This document shows, in pieces, positions 1 through 9,215 of a stretch of DNA of 41,477 bases. The notes under the pieces are model-generated. The model was not told where the DNA came from. It ran no database searches and saw only the letters and a program-made list of their open reading frames with translations. Origin of the DNA: CAZGMJ01 sp964526785 (GTDB lineage: Bacteria; Planctomycetota; Phycisphaerae; Sedimentisphaerales; Anaerobacaceae); assembly GCA_964526785.1 (NCBI GenBank), contig CAZGMJ010000047.1, positions 1-41,477 on the forward strand, read 5' to 3'. Made by a program: the position numbers and the translations under genes. Positions within the stretch are counted from its first letter, which is position 1; each line of letters opens with the position of its first letter.

Positions 1-3000
1 CAGGTGCTGCCGCTCAGCGCCCGGGCCTTGATGTGCGTGCTCTTGTCCAGCGTAAGCGGACCGGTATAGCGAATGGCATTGGCCGAAATCGATGCATTCG
101 GAACATCTTCTTCGGTAACGACGAGTTCAAAGGAAATAAGAAAGTCCGAACTGCTCGGAGAGACATTGAGGCCCTGAATCGCAAGGACGTTCTCATCCGC
201 ATGCAGGAGGTCGAGATGGTCGCTGATGTCGAAGACAGCGAAGACGCTGGATTGCGAATCGGGGTGGCCGCTCAAGGCGGAGGAATTCCACGCTGGCGTA
301 TCGGGGGCATTGGCCCGAGCCACTTCGACTCCGTTGAGATATGCCACGAAGCCATCGTCGTAACGTATGTTGAGCATCAGCGAACTCCAGTCCTGATCAA
401 CGCGCGCCGGCTGGAAGACGGTGCGGATATAACAGGATGTGCTCGCCTGATACATCCCGGTCTCAACATTCAGACTGATGTACTGATCGTAGCCCGAACC
501 TCGTTCGTATCCAACTCCGCCCGGTTTGCCGGATGCAACCATCCACGCCGAATCATCGTAAGACAGACCCCGCCAGTCGCCGGCAACCTGCTGCTGCGGC
601 ACCAATACCCGTTTGACGCCATCTTCAGGCACAAGGACGCTCGTGGCCGGATCGCTGCTCTGCGTCTCATAGCGCCGCGGATCGATGCCGTCATTGGCAT
701 ACCATATCGCACCCTCGGAGGCACTGATCGGCAGATTCACACCCGGCTCCACGTACCCGGCCTTTCGGGCAAATGTTGGGGGGGCAACATTCGGGTACAG
801 CCCCCGGGCTTTGAGTTGATCGACGACTATTCCGGTGCGCTGCGGGAAGTACTCGTTGGACAGGAAATCCAGCTCCGCCTGCCATTCCACATCGGGCGTG
901 TACGGGTTGTCGGGTCGTTTGTTGTCGCCCCATCGAGCGGATTCGGCCACAAGGGCCAGGCGGATCTCTTCGGCTCTGGCCAGCCAGTGGGCCTTTGCGT
1001 TCTCCGGTGCCAGCACGCCATCGTCAAAGAAACGGCGATACATGTGATCGGCGAAGAGCATCCGGTAGTTGGCATTGGCCGACAGTTGCTGGTGCACGTG
1101 CGTCGGCTGGTTGGCGTTGTTCTTGCCGGTGACATTATGCGTGAGACTCAGGTAAGTGCGTTCGGAATCCCATGCAAAGAAATGAAATCCTGCGCCGGGA
1201 CTCCTGCGGCGCCCGCCGTACCAGTTATTATGATCCCAGTCGGTATTGCCGCTGTAGAAGTTCAGGAGCATGAAGTCGATCAGGTTATGCAAATCCATGT
1301 ACTGCTGGAGCTGCTCGTATCTTTCATTCGATGCAAGGCCCTGATTTGCGATTTCCATCATCGCGTTCCATGCGACCCGGTTGCCGTCTACGGTGCCGTT
1401 CTTGTGCTTGATCACATCGTACTGCTCTTCGCGGCCGCCCAGATGCTCGGCAAAGAAGGCGGCGTTGGGTCGCTCGATGATGTGATACAGCCCCCAGTAC
1501 AGGCCGTTGATATAGAGGTGGGCGTAGCACTGGCCCGCAGTCAGGTGCCCCATGGCGACCTGAATGTCCCTGGGCCACTGGTCCCGGATGTACTGGGCCC
1601 GGATCTGCTGGCTGACGTTCGGGTGGAACCACGAATCGCCGTTGCCGCCTCGCAGGATAATGGAGTCGAACTGCTCCACCGGCCAGCCTTCGATCAGCGG
1701 GAAGTTCAGCTTGGTGGCGCCGTAGATTCCTTTGAACAACAGACGAAGGTTATGCTTCGGGCGATTCGGGTTGCGGCTCGCACTGCCCTGAATGCGAATA
1801 CCCGCATTGATATGCGTCTCCCGGCCGTCGCAGGGATCGACAACCTCGACGGAGACAGGTCGCTCCCAGGCAACTCCTTCGTTTCTCGAATTGGAGTATA
1901 TGCCGGTGATGGGATCGAAGAGATCGGCCTGGTTCATCGCCAGAGAGATCGTGCGGTGCGTAAGCAGCGCATCGGCAAGGACGTCCCTGTATTTGGGATG
2001 CTGCGCGATCTCGGGGTCCATCTCGTAGTCGGCGGTTCTTTGCCCCCATGTGGCGGGGAAACCCGGCGGCGCATCCGATTGCGACCGGACATGGTCGGCA
2101 AAGATGTACGTTTGGCTGACAGGCTGCGAAGGCCGCCAGTGTCTCCTGATAGCCTTGGCGCGAAGACAAGTCGTTGTAGTAATCTCAATCGGACCGTCAT
2201 ACAGATGTCCTATCGATCCGCGGCCCGAACGGTCGTAGGGTTCGCTGCCGTCTGTTGTGTAGAAGATCAGTGCATCCTCGGTTTCGGTAGCGAGCGTAAC
2301 GTCAAAGGGCTCATCGTAGAAACCACGATCGTGACTGAATTGGACATCGCTGACGAAGCCCTCGTAAATGTCGATGTTGCTGTGCCCCGGTGTTGCAAAT
2401 GCCATCGAGGTCCAGGTGTCATTGCCGTCGGGAAGCCGTCCATAGGAAATGTCCGGCCGCTGCTGTCCGAACTCTACTGAGTCCAGAAGCGTTGTCCCAT
2501 CGCTGTCAAACAGGGCCAGTTGATCGCTGTCGGCGTCCAGACGGAAGGCGGCGTGGAGGCCGGCGTCGTTGACATCGCCATCCGCCCAGATGATGAGAAA
2601 GCGCCCTGCGGGAACGGTCGTGGCCTCCGGGTCATCCGAAGGGACGCACCATTTACGCGGCTCATCAAGACTATCGGTTACGTACATTCCGGCCATGTCG
2701 ATGGCCACGTCGCCGAAGTTGTATATCTCAATCCAGTCGTCGTACTGCCCCTGCGGGTCTTTCTCGACGCTGCTGTTGGAGGCCATGAACTCGTTGATCA
2801 GTAACGGCATGTGCCGCCGGCGCCACTGGCCGGCCAGGATACTGAAATCCACGAAATCCACGTGGGTATCGCTATTGAGATTGATGGGCCAAACCGCCTC
2901 TGTAAGCCAGTACCCGGCGAGTACTTGCAGATCGGACAGGCCGACCTGACAGTCGGCGTCAAGGTCGCCCACGGGGCAATTGGGCCGTGCGCTCGTGGAA

Positions 3001-3065
3001 AGACAAAGAGTGACCCCGGTCGCAACGAGGAACCACATCGAGGTTGTGATGCTTCTATGCTGCAT
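1..3065 (-). CDS. Secreted LTD/CotH-domain protein with N-terminal dockerin-type repeats (3' end off window)
   Basis: An open frame of 1021 codons runs without a stop from an ATG at 3065 to the left edge, so the C-terminus is missing. The start follows a GGAAAG ribosome site. Residues 1-26 form a signal peptide ending in STSA. Two dockerin-like calcium loops follow directly (about 33-85: GDLDADCQVGLSDLQ, then NLNSDTHVDFVDFS). Next come a lamin-tail domain (about 86-225, beginning LLINEFMASN), a chitobiase C-terminal-like module (about 240-320, FYTTDGSEP) and a CotH-kinase-like region (about 400-750, with KHNLRLLFK, GLYWGLYHIIERPN and FFAWDSERT). A second chitobiase-like module (YANDGIDPR) is interrupted by a jelly-roll-like insert. 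The protein is presumably exported. CotH homologues are atypical protein kinases, but activity here is unproven. Dockerins usually sit at the C-terminus; here they lead the protein. The gene lies downstream of a second protein of the same class. Confidence 0.88.
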   Translation of the reverse strand, partial: MQHRSITTSMWFLVATGVTLCLSTSARPNCPVGDLDADCQVGLSDLQVLAGYWLTEAVWPINLNSDTHVDFVDFSILAGQWRRRHMPLLINEFMASNSSVEKDPQGQYDDWIEIYNFGDVAIDMAGMYVTDSLDEPRKWCVPSDDPEATTVPAGRFLIIWADGDVNDAGLHAAFRLDADSDQLALFDSDGTTLLDSVEFGQQRPDISYGRLPDGNDTWTSMAFATPGHSNIDIYEGFVSDVQFSHDRGFYDEPFDVTLATETEDALIFYTTDGSEPYDRSGRGSIGHLYDGPIEITTTTCLRAKAIRRHWRPSQPVSQTYIFADHVRSQSDAPPGFPATWGQRTADYEMDPEIAQHPKYRDVLADALLTHRTISLAMNQADLFDPITGIYSNSRNEGVAWERPVSVEVVDPCDGRETHINAGIRIQGSASRNPNRPKHNLRLLFKGIYGATKLNFPLIEGWPVEQFDSIILRGGNGDSWFHPNVSQQIRAQYIRDQWPRDIQVAMGHLTAGQCYAHLYINGLYWGLYHIIERPNAAFFAEHLGGREEQYDVIKHKNGTVDGNRVAWNAMMEIANQGLASNERYEQLQQYMDLHNLIDFMLLNFYSGNTDWDHNNWYGGRRRSPGAGFHFFAWDSERTYLSLTHNVTGKNNANQPTHVHQQLSANANYRMLFADHMYRRFFDDGVLAPENAKAHWLARAEEIRLALVAESARWGDNKRPDNPYTPDVEWQAELDFLSNEYFPQRTGIVVDQLKARGLYPNVAPPTFARKAGYVEPGVNLPISASEGAIWYANDGIDPRRYETQSSDPATSVLVPEDGVKRVLVPQQQVAGDWRGLSYDDSAWMVASGKPGGVGYERGSGYDQYISLNVETGMYQASTSCYIRTVFQPARVDQDWSSLMLNIRYDDGFVAYLNGVEVARANAPDTPAWNSSALSGHPDSQSSVFAVFDISDHLDLLHADENVLAIQGLNVSPSSSDFLISFELVVTEEDVPNASISANAIRYTGPLTLDKSTHIKARALSGST

Positions 3066-3224
3066 GGCACTTTCCGGCAACCGGAGGCCGCTTCACATGA
3101 CTGACAGCCACATGCACTCCGGGCCAAGAGTATTACGGCAAGCGATAAACCGCAATATCAAATGAGACGACATCGTGATCTTTCAACGCAAAGACCATTG
3201 ACAGCCAATCCGATCAGTTTGTGC

Positions 3225-3253
3225 GCAGTATCTGCATTGCCGACAGATACTGC
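3225..3253. repeat. Perfect 10-bp inverted repeat between the two giant genes
   Basis: GCAGTATCTG at 3225-3234 is the exact inverse of CAGATACTGC at 3244-3253, with a 9-nt loop. It lies in the 239-nt gap after the stop of the 3305-8683 gene and before the start of the next minus-strand gene. No T-run follows on either strand, so it is not a standard intrinsic terminator. It may be a transcript-stabilising or processing hairpin, or a protein-binding site. A TATAAT match sits beside it at 3268-3273 (minus), but without a convincing -35 box. Confidence 0.55.
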
Positions 3254-3304
3254 ATGATGCGGCTGTTATTATAATCGCTCAACGGGCCAACCGACCGGAG
3301 CGGC

Positions 3305-6300
3305 CTACAGGCCCGACAACAGCCATTGGCCGGCGAATTCGGCCACGTCCTGCATATCAACGACGCCATTTCGGTCCAGATCGGCGCCGTCGCACCAATC
3401 CGGGGTGCCGCAGAACTCGTCCCAGTTGTCGGCGAGGCCGGCCCAATCCTGGAAATTCACTTCGGCATCCCCGTTGAAATCGGCGGTACAGGCGACTATG
3501 GTGAGCCCGCCTTCGAGCATACCTTCCGCAGCGGCGCCGCATTCCGGCGTCACATTGACGTTCCAGTTCCCTATTTCGGCGCTGCTGAGATCGATCTGAC
3601 AGGTTATGCGATCTTCGGCGGCCACCACGACATCGGCCGCTTCGATGCGCAGGACGTCGTCGCGGAAAACCACGAGTTCGGAATCCACATTGATGAGCCT
3701 CATGTCACCGCCGGTGGCATTGGTCTGGAAGAACTCAATCTCTTCGCCGCCAGCGTTCTCATAGTAGTCAAGCTGGAGAAAATACGTTCCGGCGGCGGGA
3801 AAATCGAAGGTCATCGTCCCGGCGGTGCGGTTCTGTACGACATTCGTCGTGGCGGGGCCACGGGGACTGGCGTATTCGCCAACGAGTTGACCGTCGATCC
3901 AGAGGCTGAATCCATCGTCGCTGTTGACGCCGAAGTAGCGTTTGCCCGGCGAGGGGGCGTACACGTAACCGGTGAAGCGAACGGCATAGTTGGTACCATC
4001 GCCGTTGTAGGGTGGAGCGAACGTCGTCTCATTGGCGGCGAACTCGCCCTGGCTGCCTGTATTAAAGAGGTTGATCCATTTGTGCACAGCGCGGGTCTCA
4101 TCGCCCACGCCTCGCGTCGGGTCGTCGAGCAGGAGCGTGGCGGCGTCAATCTGGTCGAACGCCTGGCTGCTCTGGACGTAGAGCGCGTCGAAACCGACTT
4201 CTTCGGACGCACTGGTCAATTCCACCTGTGTGTCGGAGCCGGGCACAAAGCCGCTGCCGTGGATCGCCACGTTCGCAACGCCTCCCTGGCACACGGGATT
4301 GGGTGTAACCGCGGTAACGACGGTCGGGGGAACCCGCGTGACAACAATGGAGTCGGTTGCATCGGGCACAGGATTGCCGAGGCCGTCGAGTCCCTGCAAA
4401 GCCAATTCGTTGGCGCCCATCTCGATCGGCACTTCCACCTGGAATGCGTTGTTGCCGGAGAATTCAGCGGGAAGCGGTGCACCATTGACAGAAATCGCAG
4501 AGACCTGGAGGGGTGCTGCGCCTTCGATTGTAACGGTCGCGTCGGAGGTGCAGAATTCCTGGCCGCCGTTGCTGGTGATTTCAAAGACGAGCGAGGGGAT
4601 TTGCTCGAGTATGTAGCCTCGACGGGCAATGACGAACTGTTTGATTCCGTCGCGGCGTCCATCGCCAAGTCCGTCGGCAATGAGGGCCTCGGCTGCTTCG
4701 TCGAGGAATCTGTCGAACTCGGTAGGCTCGCCACCTCGGCCGTACGAGGTCTGCCACGGACCGTTTACCAATTCGGCAAACGCCTGGAGATACATGCGGC
4801 GGTACTTGCCATAATTGAGGAACTGGGCAACTTCAGGGAACTTGCCGCCCGCCACGCTGAAGAGATCCGTATTCGGGCCGTTTCCCGAGCCGAGGGTAAA
4901 GTCGATGTCCCAGGGCAGGAGGTACCACTTGCCCTCCGGCAGGGCATAGTAAAAGTAGTTATTCTTGCCACGGTTATAGCCGTAACTATCCCAGTCGCCG
5001 ACCGCATGCCGGATTGCGAGTACACGGGCGAAGTGCTCGGGATCGATGACGGATTCAATAGCGTCCTCATAGGCCGGATCGTTCGACGGCGTATTCATCG
5101 CCACCGCGAAGTCGATCAAATGCGACCACTGGTCATTTTCGCGATGCGAACGCTTCTCGAATCCCCAGCGATACGTCTCAGCCAACGGCGGATGCGACTG
5201 GTCGGACTTGAGGCCTTCGTCGAGATTGCTGAAACCCGTGCCGTCGGCGGTGTATTCAAAGTAATCATCTATCTTGTGGATGTATCCATCGTTGTCATCG
5301 CCAAACCACGCATCGACGTAGTCGCCGTCGATCTTCTGCACATCTTCGTAGATATAGTTGCTTCGGCCATTGATGATCAGCCTCACATATTCCTGTCTCG
5401 AGTGCTGCAGGCCCATTTGTCGGTAGAACCAATACGAAGCGCGTTCCTGTAACGGGCCACGATTGCCGCCTTCGGTATTGTCCAGATTGATCTCTTCGCG
5501 TCCCTGGAACTTCCGATCGGGCGGGAAATCAAGCCGGTAGGCATACCGGCTGCGCGGATCGCGATTGGCGCCGCTGCGGATGAAGGGGCTGCCCCGGAAA
5601 CGAATGCGGGTATTATAGAAGACTTCCTTTTCGTTATAGACGAACGTACAATCCAGCAACTCGTTGGAAAGATTCGGACGGGACTGGAACGTAGCGAGGA
5701 CGGCGTCGGAAAGCCAGATGCGATAGGTGGCGAATCGCGTGGTCAGCATGGAATCGCCGACGCGCACCAGACACGTTCGCTCGGGCACCTCAGAAGACGG
5801 CGGAAGCAAGGTCGGGAAGCGGGTCGAAGCCGTCGCATCATACGCGTTGATATAGAATGCCCTCATACTGCCGGCGGATGCACCGGGAATAATGCCCGCA
5901 TAGATGCTGTCTCCTGCAATGCGGTCGGCGCCGGTTCCGTCGTCCACCATCGGCGTACCACTGAAGCCGGTCTGGCCTTCGGTGCGATAATGCAGAATCG
6001 CGTTGGTGATGCCGTCGGGATCGGTTATGCGAGCGGTCACAACGATCGGTTCGCCTGCAGCGGGTATTACCGGTTCGTGCCGCACATCCAGGACATCGGG
6101 GCCTCGATTGGCCACGAATGCCGTGTTCTGCGCGCCGGGCGTGCCCTGATTCAGGGGCATATCGAGTTCAAACGCATGTGCAGGCCGGGGCGGCTGTACC
6201 GGCGCACGCTCGCGCGTGGTTCGGAGCAGCAAATAGCGGCTGCCCTTAAGCCATCGAGCCCAACCGCGAAACGTCACGTTGCCGGCGTAGATCGTATTTA

Positions 6301-8683
6301 TCGATTGATTGATGCGGTTTGCTCCCGGATCGCCATGGCCGCTTGCCATCAGGTGCAGACTTCGCGAGCCGCTGTGGCGGTCTTCGGTTGTCACGAATGA
6401 GCTGACGTGATTGCCGAGAAAGCGCCAGGGGGACTGGCCAGCTTCGAAACCGTTATTCGCGAGCCGGTCCGAGCCGTTGACAATCAGTTCGACGTCGTCG
6501 ATCAGGACTTCGCCACGGTTGAGCAGCAACAGGCTGAAGACGTTGATATTGTCATGCGTATAGTTCGTATCGCCGCCACTGATGGTGAACTCAAACTGCC
6601 GCCACTGGGACTTGGCGCTTTCGTCGCTGGCGTCCCAGGCGCCGGGCGTATTGTTGTTGCTGTGCGGATCGCGCAATTCGAGGCTGCCGCCCTGGCCATC
6701 GGCCCATATCGGCCAGCGGCCCCCGTCATAGTACGTCACCTGGTCGGCCATGACCATTTCGGTCTCGATCTCGCCGCTGTCGGGGTCCTCCTGCTGAATC
6801 GGATATGACAGCTCGATGCGTTCGCTGTGGTCGTCGAGTCCGCCCGAATACGGGCCGAGAAGGTTTGCACCGAAGGTCAAATTGTCGTACACACCGGCGA
6901 GAAAATTCGGATCTTCCGCCACGACCAGATATTCGCCCGGAGCGAGTTGTACCGCACCGCCGAATTCATACTCGACGCCGTCCGTAAGGGCCCAACCGGC
7001 CAACGACACCGTGCTTGCACCGCGATTGTACAGTTCGATGTACTCGTAGCGCTGGTCGCGGGTGCCATGATGGTACATGATTTCGTTGATTACGATATCG
7101 CCGATGATGGGCCGGGCATTGAAAGCGGCGAATGTGGGCGAACTGAGCAGATCGAAACGGCCCGAACCGTCCGGATAGCGTCCAAAGGTGGTGTCGGGCG
7201 GCATCGCATCGTACCGCACGGCATCCATGACGCGCAGCGGAATCGGGGAGGGGTCATCCGTGGCCGCGGTCACGTAGACGGTTTGCCCGGCGAAATTCAA
7301 GGCGAACTCAAAGCCATCCGGCGGCACGCCTTCGCGAAACGCGCGGAATTCGCCCGGTTGCAGAACGGTCCCGTCCGGTATCTTGTACTGCAGCAGTTCA
7401 TCGCGGTCGTCGCTGAGGTAGACGTTGCTCAAATCGACCGCCGTGGCCCCGGGGTTGTACAGTTCGATCCAGTCCACGCCGGGCGCCGCGTCGCTGTTGG
7501 CAAGCAGTTCATTGATGAGTACACGGGCCGTTGGATCTTCCGCTGTGGTGGACTGATCCTCTATGACGGCGTTGAGTACGGGGCTTGCCATTGCGTCTGA
7601 ACTGCCTGAGAGCGTTGCGTTATGTGCCTGGATGGCGAGAACGTTTGTGCCCGGCACCAGTAGATTCAAGCTGCCGGTCAGGTCGATATTGGCTGCGGGC
7701 GGATCGCTGGCGCCTTCCGAGGTCTGGTTGTAGGCAGGAGGATTGCCCGCGATATTGCCCGAGTCAGCGACGCGCGTCCCGTTGAGATAAAGCACGAACG
7801 CATCATCATAGTGCACTTCCGCCCGTAACTGGGAGAACATGTCGATCAGTTCGGTGGTCAGTTCGAAGGGTATACGGGCATAGATGGAGACGTAGCTGCC
7901 CGACATGTCATCGAGTTGGGTTTCGATAAACTGCAGTTCGTTGTCGCTGTTGCTGTAGCCATAGCCGGTGGGGCCCGCGAGCCAATCGGTGGAGGCGGGA
8001 TCGTCATTGAAATTGATCTGCGTCCATCCGGTTCCAGGCTGACCGGCCGAGGGGGACGGTTCCTTTGTGCCCTTGAAGTAACGGCCGGGATCGCCTTGCT
8101 GGATGAGTGGAACGAGCGTCGGATCCTCCGGTTCTTCCTGGACCAGATCGGGACCGCCGGGAGTTCCACCAATGTATGTGCTTGCTGCCCAACTCGACGC
8201 CTCCTCCGGGTCGCGCCCGGGACGGGTAAGAATGAGCGAGTGTCCCGTTCCGTCGGCTGCAACAGGCCAGGGCGTGTCGTCGCGATAGCTGAATGAGATA
8301 ACGACCTGGTTAGCATCGCTGTTCAATTCGACGCGTTCGCCCCCATTGCTGAGCCTCCCGGCGAACGGGCCGAGCACGTTGTTGACGTCATAAACGGCTT
8401 TGAGGGCGTTAGGATCGCGGGCAATGACCAGGTACTGACGGGGACCAATGACTGTTTCGTCTTCGAACACGAACTCGATGCCGTTTGAAAACGCATAACC
8501 GGTAAGTACCTCAGAAACGGCGCGATCGTTATAGAGTTCGATGAATTCGAGGGCCTCGTCGTCATCGGTGGGGTGGTACATCACTTCGCTAACTATAAGC
8601 GCCATAGAGCTTTGCGAGAGAAGAAATGCGGCCGCCAACATGGCGAAAAAAAGAACGGACCGGAAGTGTCTAGCGGTTGTCAT
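3305..8683 (-). CDS. Giant secreted LTD/CotH/PA14-like protein with C-terminal dockerin
   Basis: The protein has 1792 residues. I chose the ATG at 8683 because GGAGAAAGG lies upstream; a TTG at 8704 would add seven residues that include that site. Residues 1-28 form a signal peptide ending SMA. In order follow a lamin-tail domain (about 29-150), a jelly-roll-like module (about 200-385, VLYLNGTRV and GTNVLAIQAHN), two further lamin-tail domains (about 390-510 and 530-640), a carbohydrate-binding-like beta-sandwich (about 690-830) and a CotH-kinase-like region (about 1000-1350, with YIYEDVQKIDGDYVD and LLPWDIDFTLG). A PA14-like domain (about 1500-1655, YFGVNSDDGFSLWIDG) and a C-terminal dockerin pair (about 1731-1792, DFNGDAEVNFQDW and DLDRNGVVDMQDV) complete it. 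It is presumably exported and calcium-binding. No cohesin gene is visible nearby, so the dockerin partner is unknown. A good promoter lies at 8764-8791. Confidence 0.93.
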   Translation of the reverse strand: MTTARHFRSVLFFAMLAAAFLLSQSSMALIVSEVMYHPTDDDEALEFIELYNDRAVSEVLTGYAFSNGIEFVFEDETVIGPRQYLVIARDPNALKAVYDVNNVLGPFAGRLSNGGERVELNSDANQVVISFSYRDDTPWPVAADGTGHSLILTRPGRDPEEASSWAASTYIGGTPGGPDLVQEEPEDPTLVPLIQQGDPGRYFKGTKEPSPSAGQPGTGWTQINFNDDPASTDWLAGPTGYGYSNSDNELQFIETQLDDMSGSYVSIYARIPFELTTELIDMFSQLRAEVHYDDAFVLYLNGTRVADSGNIAGNPPAYNQTSEGASDPPAANIDLTGSLNLLVPGTNVLAIQAHNATLSGSSDAMASPVLNAVIEDQSTTAEDPTARVLINELLANSDAAPGVDWIELYNPGATAVDLSNVYLSDDRDELLQYKIPDGTVLQPGEFRAFREGVPPDGFEFALNFAGQTVYVTAATDDPSPIPLRVMDAVRYDAMPPDTTFGRYPDGSGRFDLLSSPTFAAFNARPIIGDIVINEIMYHHGTRDQRYEYIELYNRGASTVSLAGWALTDGVEYEFGGAVQLAPGEYLVVAEDPNFLAGVYDNLTFGANLLGPYSGGLDDHSERIELSYPIQQEDPDSGEIETEMVMADQVTYYDGGRWPIWADGQGGSLELRDPHSNNNTPGAWDASDESAKSQWRQFEFTISGGDTNYTHDNINVFSLLLLNRGEVLIDDVELIVNGSDRLANNGFEAGQSPWRFLGNHVSSFVTTEDRHSGSRSLHLMASGHGDPGANRINQSINTIYAGNVTFRGWARWLKGSRYLLLRTTRERAPVQPPRPAHAFELDMPLNQGTPGAQNTAFVANRGPDVLDVRHEPVIPAAGEPIVVTARITDPDGITNAILHYRTEGQTGFSGTPMVDDGTGADRIAGDSIYAGIIPGASAGSMRAFYINAYDATASTRFPTLLPPSSEVPERTCLVRVGDSMLTTRFATYRIWLSDAVLATFQSRPNLSNELLDCTFVYNEKEVFYNTRIRFRGSPFIRSGANRDPRSRYAYRLDFPPDRKFQGREEINLDNTEGGNRGPLQERASYWFYRQMGLQHSRQEYVRLIINGRSNYIYEDVQKIDGDYVDAWFGDDNDGYIHKIDDYFEYTADGTGFSNLDEGLKSDQSHPPLAETYRWGFEKRSHRENDQWSHLIDFAVAMNTPSNDPAYEDAIESVIDPEHFARVLAIRHAVGDWDSYGYNRGKNNYFYYALPEGKWYLLPWDIDFTLGSGNGPNTDLFSVAGGKFPEVAQFLNYGKYRRMYLQAFAELVNGPWQTSYGRGGEPTEFDRFLDEAAEALIADGLGDGRRDGIKQFVIARRGYILEQIPSLVFEITSNGGQEFCTSDATVTIEGAAPLQVSAISVNGAPLPAEFSGNNAFQVEVPIEMGANELALQGLDGLGNPVPDATDSIVVTRVPPTVVTAVTPNPVCQGGVANVAIHGSGFVPGSDTQVELTSASEEVGFDALYVQSSQAFDQIDAATLLLDDPTRGVGDETRAVHKWINLFNTGSQGEFAANETTFAPPYNGDGTNYAVRFTGYVYAPSPGKRYFGVNSDDGFSLWIDGQLVGEYASPRGPATTNVVQNRTAGTMTFDFPAAGTYFLQLDYYENAGGEEIEFFQTNATGGDMRLINVDSELVVFRDDVLRIEAADVVVAAEDRITCQIDLSSAEIGNWNVNVTPECGAAAEGMLEGGLTIVACTADFNGDAEVNFQDWAGLADNWDEFCGTPDWCDGADLDRNGVVDMQDVAEFAGQWLLSGL

Positions 8684-8763
8684 ACGAAAAGACCCTTTCT
8701 CCAATGATGTGTGTCAGCTCAACACCTGCCAAAAAGAATGGTTGCATCTTCTACCTAGCTTCT

Positions 8764-8791
8764 ATTATAGCGTTAAGACTGTGTTTTGCAA
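8764..8791 (-). promoter_or_regulatory. Sigma-70-type promoter of the giant LTD/CotH gene
   Basis: On the minus strand, TTGCAA (8786-8791) and a perfect TATAAT (8764-8769) are separated by 16 bp. Transcription would begin near 8757 and give a leader of about 75 nt before the ATG at 8683. Confidence 0.7.
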
Positions 8792-9090
8792 GCGTTTAGA
8801 AGGCTTAGCGTACAGGGGCGGGATTGTGGTTGTCGGGCTCTTGCGTTATTCGAATCGCAGGCATCTATGCCCGGAGTTGCGCATCTGTGAGCAATGAACC
8901 CGGTCAAGGCGGCAATCAGGGGTGGAGGCGGGGCCGGGACGGAGCGGGCAACAGAATTAACAGCCGATACTGCAATTGCGGTGTTGTTCGCTATGGCCGG
9001 ATTGGGCGGGGTACGGGCATGCTATCTTTGTGGATTTCCGTCGTGTCGGCAATAACGGAGAGACACAGAGACGGGGGCGTGGGATTATGC

Positions 9091-9119
9091 TTGCAAAGGG
9101 CCTCTGGGTGTCTTATAAC
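9091..9119 (+). promoter_or_regulatory. Sigma-70-type promoter of proS
   Basis: TTGCAA (9091-9096) and TATAAC (9114-9119) are separated by 17 bp, giving a leader of about 90 nt before proS. The -35 box is the same TTGCAA hexamer as in the divergent promoter at 8786-8791. Confidence 0.65.
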
Positions 9120-9215
9120 GGCTTTTCCTGGAACCACTTGCAGTGGGGCTATTCCAACGTTTCAGACGGTATGAGTGCGGCCAAGTGTCGCCGGTTCAAG
9201 TAAGAGACGGAGCCA

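Larger units (their letters stand above)
8684..9215. other. Divergent intergenic region
   Basis: This 532-nt non-coding stretch separates the giant CotH-type gene (minus) from proS (plus). It holds one promoter for each side (8764-8791 minus and 9091-9119 plus). Short open frames in 8541-9203 have no ribosome site or recognisable product. I see no RNA gene here, though the 300-odd bases between the two promoters are otherwise unexplained. Confidence 0.7.

Noticed and set aside
33..2480. 815-codon plus-strand open frame opposite the left-edge CotH-type gene
   Set aside because: It is antisense to a frame with signal peptide, dockerin, lamin-tail and CotH motifs. Its own translation shows no family-like pattern. 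Long antisense frames are expected with G+C-rich third positions.
3268..3273. TATAAT as the promoter of the left-edge gene
   Set aside because: No acceptable -35 box at 15-18 bp, and it lies just after the stop of the upstream gene.
3326..5452. 708-codon plus-strand frame opposite the giant CotH gene
   Set aside because: Same reason: mirror of a convincing minus-strand gene, with no ribosome site or recognisable motifs.
8541..9203. Several plus-strand frames before proS
   Set aside because: They begin inside the CotH-type gene or lack ribosome sites, and the region carries promoters for both flanking genes.
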